A DNA stretch of 62,000 nt from Mesostigma viride (taxonomy: Eukaryota > Streptophyta > Mesostigmatophyceae > Mesostigmatales > Mesostigmataceae), in the NCBI GenBank assembly GCA_009746045.1, contig RPFO01000389.1:756440-818439 (forward strand), given 5' to 3'. Shown in pieces: positions 24,214 to 35,856 of the stretch. Within the stretch, counting starts at the first letter, position 1; every line of letters starts with the position of its first letter. A program made the position numbers and the translations under genes. The notes under the pieces were generated by a model. That model made no database searches, was not told the DNA's origin, and saw nothing but the letters and a program-made list of their open reading frames with translations.

Positions 24214-25207
24214 TTGAACGGTGGTTTGGTCACGGTTTTGAACGTGGCGTGTCTTGTTATTCTGAGCGCAGAGATGAGAGAGCGCAAGGCGGGAAATCCA
24301 TGTCCTATGGTTGAGCCGTCAGAGACTGCTAACGTGTTAAAGGTTTCCTTTGTTGGAAAATGTTCAAATGTGAAGGAGAAGCTTGATCTGTTCTTGGATT
24401 CCCGTGGTCAGGCACAAAAGGAACGTTTGGTTACAACCGGGAGGACGGCCATGTTTTGGGGTGCACATGCCAATTTCCAACCTTTCTAGGCCTCCCATGC
24501 CGCCATTGTTTAGCCGTTGAGGTGCATCTTCATCAATGCAAGCAGGTGCCAATGCAATTGGTCTGCGATAGGTGGAAGCAACCCAAGCCGGACACTATTG
24601 AGAGCCAGCTACAATTCCAACAGATGGTAACTGTACACCCTGAGAACAGCCGTGATGATGTTGTCAACGTGGATGTCGCTCAAGGCACAGAGCCTGCGTA
24701 TACTGACATTCTCGCTCACCTGAAGGCATGGGCTTCTTTGGCGCGTGAGGGTCGTTGTGGCTCGGATTTTCTCAGGCATTGTAAGTCATACTGGCAGCAG
24801 AAGACACTGGCATCAAGTCAGGTCAGTCACATGCGACATTGCCGGGAAGGGATGGAAGTGCTGCTCGCTTGGTAGAAAACCCTTTAGGTCCTCCACCCCG
24901 TGGGCGGGGAAAACAACCACTTAAACAAAGAGCACAGCATCCCAACGAGCCACCCACGTCAAAACGCAAGTTCTGTGCGACTCTTGGTGGAAGTGTTGGC
25001 GGTGAGGCTACGGGTACTTCGAAGCGGGCCCGGGCCCGAGACGGGTTCGTTGCTTCTCTTGGTCACGGCAACTGCCCTAGCAATGTTGCGTCTGCTCCAA
25101 GTGTTGGCAATGCTTGTTCGCAACCCCAACTCCCATTAGCGAACATGAAACTGCAACCTCGATGCACCTTCACGAGGTCAATGCCCTCATGGATCATTGG
25201 GAGGTAG
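24214..25207 (+). pseudogene. Relic of a transposase-like protein with SWIM zinc finger (MULE/FAR1-like C terminus)
   Basis: The frame from about 24430 reads GCTCQFPTFLGLPCRHCLAV, a C-x-C ... C-x-H SWIM finger of the kind found near the C terminus of Mutator-like transposases and FAR1-related proteins. It is followed downstream by a basic tail with RGRGKQPLKQR and SKRKF, a layout also usual in that family. The upstream frame (24214-24489) and the tail (24839-25207) are in other frames, so at least two shifts or introns are needed. No DDE domain is visible. Mobile origin is an inference. Confidence 0.5.
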
Positions 25208-26600
25208 CTGCTGGCAATGTTGCTAGCATGGCAGCGCTTGCTATGTGCAATTGGGAAGGTGCAACTTCTACGCACCACAGACTGCCTACATCCTTTGCGG
25301 CACATCCATCTTCACGTTAACAATCCTAAACGGGACAACATGTGTATCCTGGCTACATTTCATCTGTGTTTGCTGTAAGTTGGTGCGTTTGCTCGGCCAT
25401 TAAACTTTATATCACACATATTCATGTCGTTGTGTGATGTGAGTATCTCCAACATCTGCCGCCATTGTCTTGCTCCCGAACATTTTTTCTATGGTGTTTG
25501 GCAATTCCCCTACCTGAATGTTTGAGTTAAACTTTCCATCGTAGTGTTGGTTGGCTGCCCCCATTGTCCACAGATGTGGCCTTGAATCTCGTGTTTGTAT
25601 TTTCTTTTAGCGATGGAGTTGCGTGCCTGGTTTCCTTGCATTACTTATACACGCGGTACCACCCCCTCCCAAACGTACAAGGCCACACCCCCAGACATGC
25701 AATCATGCCCTTGTTGCCGCACTTGCAGGTGCGGTGCATGCTGGACAGACCGACGTGGCGTTGCGACTTGTCTTTCTTGCTGCCGGCCCTGCTACTATTG
25801 CTACACGAATGATCCAGGCTATGGTTTTGGTGCTACCATCATCATTATTCTTGCCAACGTTTGAAGCTCCATCAGCCATCATGGTGGCCATGGCGTCGAC
25901 AGCATGCTTGTTGGCCCTCGCTGCCTATGGAGCTGTGGACAGTGCAGCCATCACTTCCCTGGTGGACATCCGTGCTTCTATCAGTTTCATCGTTCACTTC
26001 ATGTGTTCAGCCGTTCATCTTGATGGTGGCTCAACCATGGTGGTGCCCTCATGCGTGTGATGGGCCTCGACGTGTAACCGAGCTGGCAGCGTCAACGTGT
26101 CAGATTTTTGGTGAATCTTATTCTTTACTTCGGTAGATGGCATTGACGCCAGCCTACATGTCTTGCAGTGAAGCTGACTGATCGGGCGTCGCGACCTGCA
26201 TCCAGCCATGGCGTATGTGAAAATTGTCGGCTACCAGTGTACTTGACGCACCCGCTTGTTATTACCAAACGCAACGTTCCTGCACGGCCAATTGAGCTAT
26301 AGGCATATTTGGTTAGCCTGATTGTGATTTACGCTTTGCGGAATCGCTCTTCAGCTTGCGCGCGTGTTGGTATCTCTCGGCCTTGGTTTGACGACTATTT
26401 TAACTATGTGTAGAAGCTCGCTCGCCATGGCTTGGCACCTTCCTGGCCGCTGAAGTGGCTGGCTTGGCATGTGCGGATATAGTGGCTAGATTAGTGGTGG
26501 GCTCTAGACCCACTCGGGTGCAGAAAGCGACCATTCCCTGGGTACTTTGACATGTCAGGCTTTTTTTGGAGAAAGCTCGTGTAGGCTGTCCAACTTAGAT
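25208..26600. other. No gene recognised
   Basis: AT/GC-mixed sequence with a few short frames (up to 145 codons at 25623-26060) that show no motif and overlap each other in different frames. Nothing supportable. Confidence 0.5.
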
Positions 26601-26607
26601 GAGGAAT

Positions 26608-26690
26608 CAATCGCCGCCGCCTCCTCCGTGCCGCCGCCGCCACCTCCTCCGCGCCGCCGCCGCCGCCTCCTCCAGGACGCCGCCACCGGC
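26608..26690. repeat. GCC/CTC trinucleotide tract
   Basis: Alternating CCGCCGCC and CTCCTCC runs. From 26690 to 27420 no gene is seen; (ATCC)-like words occur at 27165-27195 and TTAA words at 27230-27245. Confidence 0.85.
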
Positions 26691-27533
26691 GCTGGTAGTG
26701 CCATACATTGTGGTACCAACCCATGGTTGTTGTGGGAGTTCCTTTGACCCCTGAGTCCCGCCCCTGGGGATGAAATTACTGGATGTGCCCAAGCAACCAC
26801 CACCATTAGGGAGGACAGTCAATACTTGCTCACCCAAAATTGCTTGACGACGGTGTTAATAGCAATGAACCCATGTTTCAAAACTGAGGTCTACGTCATG
26901 CCATGACACAAGATCTACAGGCACATTATGATCTGCGCATGTTGTCTCCTTGGAATAATGATGTCCATAACGTAAATCATGGTTATTTCAACATTACAAC
27001 GTGACATTAACCCATAACAAAGTTGTCTCACTTCATACTTGCAATTGGGATTCATGCGATGGACAAGACCCCTAGGGTTGCGAGCACCATAGTTATAGTT
27101 GTCTCCTTGATAGTTATAGAGTAGGACTGTTTTTGTAGATAGCTTAGACCGGTAGGATTGCGAGTACCCATCCATGCATCCATCCATTCATCGGGGTTAA
27201 TGCTCTGTGACTCCCCAACGGGAGCACGAGTTTAATTAATTAATTTATGCGCTGGAGCGTGAATGTCATTGATATGGAAAAAGATGCAGAACAATGCCAT
27301 CTGGGCCCAGGTTGTAGCGGACAATAACCCCCCCGCAGTGGGGAAGAAGCGCGTTTCCCGCTATGGGAAGGAAGCCCTGAGTGACGTAACGCTAGGGCCG
27401 GGCATGCCACTGAGCACTACAGGGCATGTCCCTTAATTAATTAATTAATTAGGAACATAAATCCCTTGGGAGTAATTAATTAGGAACATAACTCCGTTAT
27501 GTTGGAGTATATGTAGCACTCACCGCCCAGGCG

Positions 27534-28118
27534 GTGAAGGACATCGCCGCCCAGCCGGCGCCTGCTGGCTCGGCCGGCGATGCTCCCTCCACCTGGGCGG
27601 ACTTGCTTAAGCAGCACACCACCTCCACCACCTCCACCATCTCGGCACAACTCAAGCAACAAGCCCTCGACCTTCGCGAGGAAGCCGACATCGCCCAGCG
27701 CAGCCACCATGTCATCGTCAAGCACTTCGACCAGCAGGCAGGTGAGACCTCCACGAGCCTTCTTGAGGCATTTAAGCACGACATTTTAGCCCCCATGCTA
27801 CTCACTGGTGAGCTGGACATGTCGGCTGTCCGCCTCCCCCGCGCGCGGGGGAAGGCTGGCACGGCACCCGTGCTCCTCACCTTTAAGTACATGGCGGACA
27901 AGCTGTCGTTCCTTAAATGCCGCAAGAACCTCTCGAGGACTCGCTTCACGCTGGACGACGACTAATTGACCCTGGCCCAGCAACAGCTGCGACGCGAGCT
28001 ATGGCCGACCTACCTTCAGCTCCGGCAGAGCGCAAGGGGGAAGCCGGTATACTGGAGGGGGGCGGTCATCCACGTTGACCACAAGCCCTGGCAGCCCCCT
28101 CCTGCCACCTCAGACTAG
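27534..28118 (+). pseudogene. L1-type ORF1-like protein, left copy
   Basis: The product has a helical, Gln-rich N-terminal part and then LLTFKYMADKLSFLKCRK, RTRFTLDDD, and after a TAA the continuation LTLAQQQLRREL and YWRGAVIHVD. This is the order of the C-terminal nucleic-acid-binding domain of L1 ORF1 proteins (a F-x-Y-x-D-K...L..+..L block, then DLT..Q...R..L). The in-frame TAA at 27963 sits inside the domain and is shared with the right copy. The 5-prime end is truncated relative to the right copy. Confidence 0.55.
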
Positions 28119-28585
28119 GAATATATATTAAAAATATAATTACTTACAGCGGAGTGAAATCACTCAAACCAAAGCAAACGCCCAGCTATAAACCAGCAAC
28201 TAGGAATATATATTAAAAATATAATTACTTACAGCAGAGTGAAATCACTCAAACCAAAGCAAACGCCCAGCTATAAACCTATATACAGAGCCATGTCAAA
28301 GCTCTATACTACCATAAGACCAATTGAAACGCCTAACGGGAGGAACCTAATAGCCCTGCTGCACCGCAAAATCAGCCCGCGTACGGCGGAGCATGATGTC
28401 AGCCATGGCCCGAGTCAGCGCCACCGACAAGCGCTGACGCCAATATGACGTCCAGGTCGGCGCCGACCATGGGGCCCGCTGGCCCTCCAGGTCCAGCCGG
28501 TCCTCCCGGAGCCGGCATGCAACACTCCTTGAAGAAGGCGGAGGTCAGGGGCCCCATGGCCCCAAACTCCTCTAGGAATATATAT
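28116..28585. repeat. Extra segment in the left LINE-like copy, with an 86-bp tandem duplication
   Basis: CTAGGAATATATA occurs at 28115 and again near 28572; the right copy has only one and no sequence between them. Inside, an 86-bp unit (TAGGAATATATATTAAAAAT ... AGCTATAAACC) is repeated in tandem at 28116-28286. This looks like an insertion flanked by a 13-bp direct repeat, or a deletion in the other copy. Confidence 0.6.
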
Positions 28586-29225
28586 ACCAGTAGTGTCGAT
28601 TAGTAAGGCTTAGCCTAGCATGTGGCCCACGCGCATGTGCGCCCATAATGGCCCCCATGGATGTTGCCTTCAGAATTTAGCCAAGCCATGCCTATAATGG
28701 TTGTATTGCACCCACAGTGTTGCGCCCCGGCACCATGCCGTGGAGAGAGCGCTCTGTGGCCTGCCCACCTGCGGCAGTGAGAGAAGCTAGGGCGCCCTCC
28801 CTCCTTCTCACTGTGTATATAGGGTTGAAGGTTCCTTTACTCTGTATTGGCACCCACGTGACGCAGTCACGTGCTTATTAATTAATTAATTAATGCCTAT
28901 AATGGGACCCCCATGGATGTTGCATTAAGAATTTAGCCATGCTATGCCATGCAGAGAGATGCTCTCTGTCGAGAAGCCATGTCCTACCTCTTGTATAGCC
29001 ATGATGATCTTCCTCCCTCACAGGCATGCTCCCCCCTTACCCGGGCATAGCGTGATAGACCATGAGGGTGCAGGTGCCCTGGTGCACCTAGAGCAGGGGT
29101 AGCTTACATTCCACTCTTGCATGAAGTAGCCTAGAATGTATTAAAAGCCATATGCCGCTTCTCAGGGCTATGTGCTACATCTACTCCCAACGGAGTGATG
29201 TTGATGATTAATTATTTAATTAATA

Positions 29226-30049
29226 TGGAGCACATAAATTAATGAATTAATTAACCCGTGTTTTTTTAATTAGAACGCGATATATCGCGTTGTAAGTTTT
29301 TTTTAGAACGCGTATAGCACCGAAGGAAAAAATTTTTTCATGGTCATGTATATACTTTCCTGAAAGCCCATAAATCAAAAACGTGTTTGAGCTACTCAGA
29401 CCTACAAAATGCTAATTCATTAGAGAGATACACTGGTTTGAATACAGGGGGGTCTGACCATGACCGCGATTTCTTGACCCTAGGTCACAAGTCATGTGCA
29501 TATTCACAAATGGTTCATGAAAAAAATCTGGCTTCTTGCACGAGCTATGGGCAACATATGCAGGCTCTGTGAAACAAAACTCAGGCCCATTGGGCTACTG
29601 GAGCTATTTTTCATTAGCATCACAATTACAACGCAGTACAACGCAGTGGGAAAAATGAGAGCCCTTCACAACATGACGCAACGACACGAGCCCCATAAAC
29701 GGGGCCATAGTGAGCTTGGAGGGTCAAAACGTTGAAAATAGGTGTTGTATAAGTTATACAGCATCAAACATGCATCAAACATCATGACTGGATGGCCTAA
29801 TATGACTGAATCAGGCAGCCATAGCCAAAGCATCATCCGCTCTCACAACGTGTTGAGCACATGCCTCGTGGGAACGGAGGTGCTGGGTTTTCATTCCATA
29901 ACGCGTGCAATACTGAAAGAAAGAGGCACGTGTAATGCAAGGCTTGGATAGGTTGAGTGATCCATGAGCTTACATGCAGGCAAAGATGACGCTGGAATGC
30001 ATGCTAGCAAATGGTGGCAAGATGCTAACAACACATGATTATACACCAT
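29226..30049. other. Unique spacer between the inverted LINE-like copies
   Basis: AT-rich, with TATATCGCG words near 29279 and frames of at most 79 codons. No feature recognised. Confidence 0.5.
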
Positions 30050-31165
30050 TGAATTGAATTGTTACATAACTCCGTTTGGAGAATATGTAGCACATATCCC
30101 TGAGAAGGGGCATATGGCTTTTAGTACATTCTAGGCTACTTCATGCAAGAGTGGAATGTAAGCAACACTTGCTCTAGGTGCACCAGGGCACCCGCACCCG
30201 CATGGTCTATCACCCTATGGCCCAGCCAAGAAGGGGGGGGGAGCATGCCATGGGGGGGAAGATCATCATGGCTATACCATGGCTAGGGCATGGCTTCTCG
30301 ACAGAGAGCATCTCTCTGCATGGCATAGCATGGCTAAATTCTTAATGCAACATCCATGGGGGTCCCATTATAGGCATGGCTTGGCTAAATTCTGAAGGCA
30401 ACATCCATGGGGGCCATTATGGGCGCACATGCGCGTGGGCCACATGCTAGGCTAAGCCTTACTAATCTACACTACTGGTATATATATTCCTAGTCTGAGG
30501 TGGCAGGAGGGGGCTGCCAGGGCTTGTGGTCAACGTGGATGACCGCCCCCCTCCAGTATACCGGCTTCCCCCTTGCGCTCTGCCGGAGCTGAAGGTAGGT
30601 CGGCCATAGCTCGCGTCGCCGCTGTTGCTGGGCCAGGGTCAATTAGTCGTCGTCCAGCGTGAAGCGAGTCTCCGAGAGCTTCTTGCGGCATTTAAGGAAC
30701 GCCAGCTTGTCCGCCATGTACTTAACGGTGAGGAGCACGGGTGCCGGGCCAGCCTTCCCCCGCGCGCGGGGGAGGCGGACAGCCGACATGTCCAGCTCAC
30801 CAGTGAGTAACATGGGGGCAAAAATGTCGTGCTTAAATGCCTCAAGAAGGCTCGTGGAGGTCTCACCTGCCGGCTGGGTGAAGTGCTTGACGATGACATT
30901 GTGGCTGCGCCGGGCGATGTCGGCTTCCTCGCGAAGGTCGAGGGCTTGTTGCTTGAGTTGTGCCGAGATGGTGGAGGTGGTGGAGGTGGTGTGCTGCTTA
31001 AGCAAATCCGCCCAGGTGGAGGGAGCCGTCGCTGGCCGGGCCAGCAGGCGCCGGCTGGGCGGCGATGTCCTTCACCGCTTGGGCGGTGAGGCCGGCGGTG
31101 TCATGCAAGCTCTCAAGGGCGTTGGCGGTGGCTTGAAGGCGTTGGTCGAGGTCGAGGAGCTAGTT
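30050..31165 (-). mobile_element. LINE-like ORF1-only element, right copy (inverted)
   Basis: Mirror of the left copy: 3-prime module at 30050-30475 (GCTTAGCCTAGCATGTGG complement near 30450) and ORF1-like frame above it. Its 5-prime side extends further than the left copy. Confidence 0.6.
30490..31160 (-). pseudogene. L1-type ORF1-like protein, right copy
   Basis: It encodes a coiled-coil-like start (LLDLDQRLQATANALESL), then a 1-base insertion near 31025 shifts the frame before STWADLLKQHTT. It continues to VLLTVKYMADKLAFLKC and RFTLDDD, the shared TAA, and LTLAQQQLRREL. Same family call as the left copy. Confidence 0.55.
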
Positions 31166-31664
31166 AGATGAGATGCTTAGGCTGACACACGGATTTCCGG
31201 CCTGCGCGCCGCGTAGTGCCTACCGCGGCTGAGCGGGACACCTCAGTACTGTACGGCAGGTCGTACGGTCCTGAGGTGTCATGTGGACTGACGTGCAGTC
31301 ACTGAGTGCCAGACTGTTCCTAGGTGCTAGCTCGACCCGCCAGGTCCGGTGTAGCCGGGCCTGACGGGCCGAGTCTTAGCTGGTTGCTAGTGACGTGGTC
31401 GCATGGCATTGCAGTGTCCAGTTGTCCACTGGCAGGTGCTGCAGTGAGCACTGCCATAGGCATATAGGCGTAGCACTGGGGAGTGCCGCAGCACCCGAGT
31501 TTGCCCAGACGTTCCATTCTGAGCCCTCAAGCTTTCACTACATTCCTTGTATTATTGCTAATACAATCGTCATTCTCATTTCCAGCTTTCGACAGTTGTC
31601 CTTCGTCTCTAGACGCGTTCCAACTTGGACTGAAACAGATTTCTTTTTCTTCAATTAAAAAAAA
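31166..31664. promoter_or_regulatory. Structured leader (possible LTR remnant) of the copia-like element
   Basis: Two strong hairpins are readable: ACACCTCAG/CTGAGGTGT arms at 31238-31279 with an inner CGTAC stem, and CTCGACCCGCCAGGTCCGG with its near-complement at 31331-31369. GCAGTG/CACTGC words follow at 31409-31456. An A-rich run stands just before the Gag ATG at 31665. I could not find a matching sequence after the RT-RH frame, so LTR status is unproven. Confidence 0.4.
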
Positions 31665-34263
31665 ATGGCTTCCAACAACCACGGAAAGGACGACAACAAC
31701 AAGGGGAAGGCGCCTATGAGGCGCACATCCCCCCGCCTCTCGCCGGAGGGCTCGCCCTCCGCCACCGATGCACCGAGGGTGACGCCCAACGTCACCTTCC
31801 GCACGGTGGTCGCCGATCACCCCAGGCGTCGGACCCCGCAGGTGGGGGCCGGCACCCGGGGGCTGGCGAGAGGCCGCCCGTTTGCCACTGGCGGCTCGTC
31901 CGCCATGGCACCCGGGGGGCAGGACCCCCGGGCACGTGACACCCCCATCGCAGGTGATGGGGCCGGTCGTGAACGAAGCGATTCCTCGGAAGAGGACGGG
32001 GAGGTGCCGCCCACGAGGCCGCGGACCTCGACCGAGCTTTCCTCCCAGACGCCGGCGACGTCTGGTAACCTCTCGGTGGGCCGCCAGATGGCCATCCTGG
32101 ACATTGATCGATATGGTGCGCATGTTCCGCTGCCTGTCGAGTTCGGGAGCCCGCCGTATTTTCTTCCCATCGGGGAAGATGACATTCCAGCGTTCATCTC
32201 AGTGAACGGCTGGATCCTTCGTCAGCGTTTTCAGCTGACTGCCGATGAGCCGTCGCACGCGATCGATGTTCATCGGACGCACACGATGCTAGAGCGTCGT
32301 CTGCGGATGCAGTTCAACTTGATCCAGGTGGCGGTTTGGATGTGGTGCTTTGCCAACAGGCCGAGGCGCAACCCAGGCACTGTGGATCAGTGGGCGTCCA
32401 GGCAGCGTCAGAGAGATGCGCTGCGCGTGGTGGCTAAGCAGCTAGGAGATCGCGTTGACCCCGCTGCCTGCGTGGCCACAAGTCACGCCAGTTGGCTGGG
32501 AAGCTGACAGGCGCGAGGCGGCTGCGATGCCGCCTGCGACGGAGCGCGGGGCGGCAGTCGCCCCTACCACGCCCATGGGTGGTGTAACCACCCAGGACCC
32601 TCTGGCAGGGCAGAGGGTCCCGCCTCAGCAGCGGGCTCCCCAGCCTAGCGTGGGGGGCCAGGTGGCTGAGGAGGCCCCCGGGGTTGCAGGGACCCCGGCG
32701 GCGCCACCAGCTCCCGGGGTCGCAGGGACCCCGGCAGCGACGCCGGCGCCTCCGGCGCAGGCGGGGGAGGCAAATCCCATGGAGGGTGTCACTGGCACCT
32801 CCAGCGGCTCTGGGGGGCAGGCCCCCTCCAGCCGCACCAAGGACAAGACCCTGGCTGGGCCGGAGGGGCCTCAGGGTCCCACCCTGGCAGGGCAGCAGCC
32901 GGCACGCCGCTGGACGGCGATCTGGAAGGTCGGGACTTCATCACCCTGGGTGATGAGCCTGTGTGGCGGGCCATTCAGGCTGCCACAGCCTCCTTCCGTG
33001 GGCTGGCTGACAGGAGTCAGCAGCTGCACGTCGCGGAGGCGGGCAGCCTGGTGTGTGCGATTATCACGCACATACTGGGCTTGCCCAACCTCCACGTGGA
33101 CACACGTAGGGTGTGTGACGACTTGCTGCCTGCCCTGCAGGCCCTCCTCTCAGGGAGGAGGGTGCAGGGTAACAGGATTCGCCTGCATGGTGCGACTCCT
33201 GGAGCTCTTGCACAATGCCGTCATGACAGGGGCGGGTAGGTGGTTGCCTACCTGGCTGCATCATGATTTTACTAACCCTACTGACGATGACGTGTCACTC
33301 TCTCCCACCTTCCATGATTGGGAGGAGGCCCGCAGCAGGAGGCGGGAAGTCACACATACTCACACCCCCACCCAGCCCACCCCTATGTTGCCTACTGATC
33401 CTACGCAGCCCATGCTTGCCCCTCCTGCTCAGCTCACTCAAGTAGCACCTCCCTCTCAGCATGTCTCTCCTGTGAATGCTGCAGTTGCAACCCCATCTTC
33501 TCCCTCTCCCCCTGCATCCCCCTCCAGGTGGCCCACATACAATGAAAACCGTCCTGTGGATAGGATCAATGTCAGGGGGGAGGATAGGGAGGAGGAGGAT
33601 AGGGAGAGGGAAGACAGGAGCAAGAGGCCTGTCACCATGGCAGAGGTGAAGTCTCTGCTGGGGCAGATGCTTAAGGGCAAGGGCATGGGCAAGGGCAAGG
33701 GCAAGGGCAAGGGCAAGGGCAGGGGCTGGGGCAAGGGCAAGGGTAAGGGGCAGTCCCCCTCCAAGGGGGGCAGCTCCAGCAACAACAACAACAACAACAA
33801 CAACAACAGCAACAACAATAACAACAATAACAATAACAACAACAAGCAGGACAAGGAGGACAAGTCTTCTCAGCGGTGCACCCGCTGTGGCATGAAGTAC
33901 CATCTTCGGGACACATGCCACAAGAACATGCCCGAGCTGAAGGACCACGACGTCCTGTGCCACAAGTGCCACGGGCCGCCCCACGGCGACCCCAAGGACT
34001 GCAAGCGGCCTCCTTACGGCAAGAAGTGTGAGTCTCCCTCTCATGCTGGATTGAGTGTGCCTGCTTCACCTCTTTCATCTGCATGCCCCACTGTCAGAGC
34101 AGTGAGCAGTTCTGGAAAGGTGCTACAGCTGGTTTCAGAAGATTATGTCTCTAAACCAACCTTCACATCTATGGTTCCCAAGGTGTGTAGAGTGTCCCCC
34201 TCAGAGGATGCTCATATCAAGAGCTTGCTTTGCAGTTGCACTTCCTTTATGGGCATGAAGTGA
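31665..34263 (+). pseudogene. Copia-like Gag with zinc knuckles, frameshifted
   Basis: The first frame (31665-32507) is basic and Pro/Arg-rich and ends in a helical block (LERRLRMQFNLIQVAVWMW). Frames then change near 32480, near 32910 and near 33190, with the middle part (VWRAIQAATASFRGLADR ... LPALQALLSGRR) in a third frame. The last part has Lys-Gly repeats, a long Asn run, and two Cys-rich knuckles, CTRCGMKYHLRDTC and CHKCHGPPHGDPKDC. Knuckles plus low-complexity linkers are usual for retroelement Gag nucleocapsid; here it is non-functional. Confidence 0.7.
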
Positions 34264-35395
34264 GTGCAGAGGTGGTGGCAGCAGCAATAGGGGCGGGGCA
34301 GCACTCAGACGTGCTTGCCAGGTGGTCAGATCCCACTGCCAGCATTGTCAGTTCAATGCACCCAAACCCCCTAAGTGGCATGTAGCTACCCCACCTAAGT
34401 GCAAGGGCAGGGTGGTAGGAGATGTCTTTCATATAAAAGGACAATCTTACTTGGCACTTAAAGATGCATGGTCAAGGTACACAACCATTGAACCATTACC
34501 TGGCATGGACAAAACACAGTTGCTCAGGGCTCTCTTGATTGCTCAGGCCAGGTACTACCCTGTGGAGGCATTGTTACTGGATCAACAGTTCACGTGTCTT
34601 GCCAATGAACCAGGGTGTGAGGCTATTGATCTGGCTGGGCTAGAAGATCATGAGAGGCAAGGCATTATTGAAAGGGCCATCAGGTCCATTAAAACCCTTG
34701 TAGCCAAGGAAGATGGTAATCTGCTGGCTGACAGTGGGTCTTATGCTGACAGAGCTCTGTGGTCCACCAGGCTGTGCCAAGTCCTCAACAGGAGGCCACT
34801 CATGAAAACCCCACAAGGGGTGATCATTACACCAGATGGATTGCATGCAGGCATTTATCCACCTGAGGTACTAGCCCTATACAACGCACAGCGAGCACAT
34901 ACAGCTAGCAGGTTAGCTGTCAAGGATGCAAAGCATCCACGTCCCACCTTCAGAGAAGGGGACCAGGTCCTATTCTACAAGGAGTCGGGACTAGGCAAGG
35001 TGGGTATCTGGCATGGGCCAGCCACCATCCTAAAGTTTAACACCACTGGCAGGACAGTGCTAGTTAAACACAATGACACGGGAAAGATTCACAGGTGTTC
35101 ACCTCACAGGATGAAATCGTATTTTCCAACTGTGTCAGACGTGGCAGAGGAGGAAGAGCTGTTGGCCGACAGCCCTGTACAGTTGCCTGGCATCCCAGCG
35201 TTGCCCAGTGAGTGGTTGTTTGGAACACCCACTGGTGAGTGTGAGAGCCACACCCACTGTGACACCCAGGTCACCCTTGATGATTGTAGGCAGTCACTGC
35301 AGGCTTGGCCCCCTGCAGCAGAGGGTTACATTGGCAAAACAGGTGATCAGCAACCTATCACCTCTTCAAGTGTGAATATAGCTCAGAGCCACTAG
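34205..35395 (+). CDS. Copia-like integrase (degenerate)
   Basis: A His/Cys zinc module is split over two frames (HFLYGHEV near 34235, then CQHCQFNAPK near 34336). The main frame 34322-35395 has the core GDVFHIKGQSYLALKDAWSR (first Asp), LLLDQQF where family members have D-N-G-x-E-F, and GIIERAIRSIK (Glu). The C-terminal module is W-x-GPATILKF...RCSPHRMKSY, like the SH3-like integrase tail. Integrase inserts element cDNA into the host chromosome. The altered second Asp motif suggests decay. Confidence 0.7.
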
Positions 35396-35487
35396 CTGCA
35401 TCATCCAAACGCAGTCTAGCAGAAGCTGTTCGCATTTTACAATCAGCTCATAGAGCTAAAGCTCAAACTGCTGCAGGATCAGCTAAG

Positions 35488-35856
35488 GTGGGGAAGGTTG
35501 GGCAGAATGACAATAGCCCATTTATGGTTGCAGTGGACACACAAGCCCAGGTCAGCATTATCAGTGCCCTGGCTGTGCCCAATATGCCTTTGGAACCTTC
35601 ACCCTGGCACCATGTGGCTGATTTCTCAGGGCAGTCATCACTCAAGGTACAAGGTCAGGTCATGTTGACTATACTTGGTATCCCCACCCCTTTTCAGGTA
35701 TTGGAAGGTTATAAAGGTAATGCATTGTTGCATGGGTGATCCATTTCTCTCTTACCCTGGTGTCATTATCTCCAGTGATAGACTAGCCATCCAGGACCTG
35801 GGTGGTGTTGATCTGAATCATTTCAAAATTTCTCTTCAAAAACTTCTTCACACCAA
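35488..35856 (+). CDS. Retropepsin-like protease region of the copia-like element, downstream of integrase
   Basis: FMVAVDTQAQVSIISALAVP resembles the active-site loop D-[ST]-G-A-x-x-S-x-[IL], with Gln instead of Gly. Downstream FQVLEGYKGNALL then, one frame over, GDPFLSYPGVIISSD matches the second half of a retropepsin (..ALLG.DFL...G..I). A one-base shift near 35735 breaks it. It ends at the chromovirus insertion. Its position after integrase is not the usual copia order. Confidence 0.6.

Larger units (their letters stand above)
27425..29230 (+). mobile_element. LINE-like ORF1-only element, left copy
   Basis: It starts in TTAATTAA tracts, carries an ORF1-like frame (27534-28118), then shared 3-prime sequence (28573-29225) ending in TTAATTAATTAA. 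The same ORF1 and 3-prime sequence lie on the minus strand at 30050-31165, so the two copies face tail to tail. No ORF2 (endonuclease or RT) is present in either. Confidence 0.6.

Noticed and set aside
25564-26136. Overlapping plus-strand frames of 80-145 codons
   Set aside because: Three frames compete, none has a recognisable motif or plausible start and splice context.
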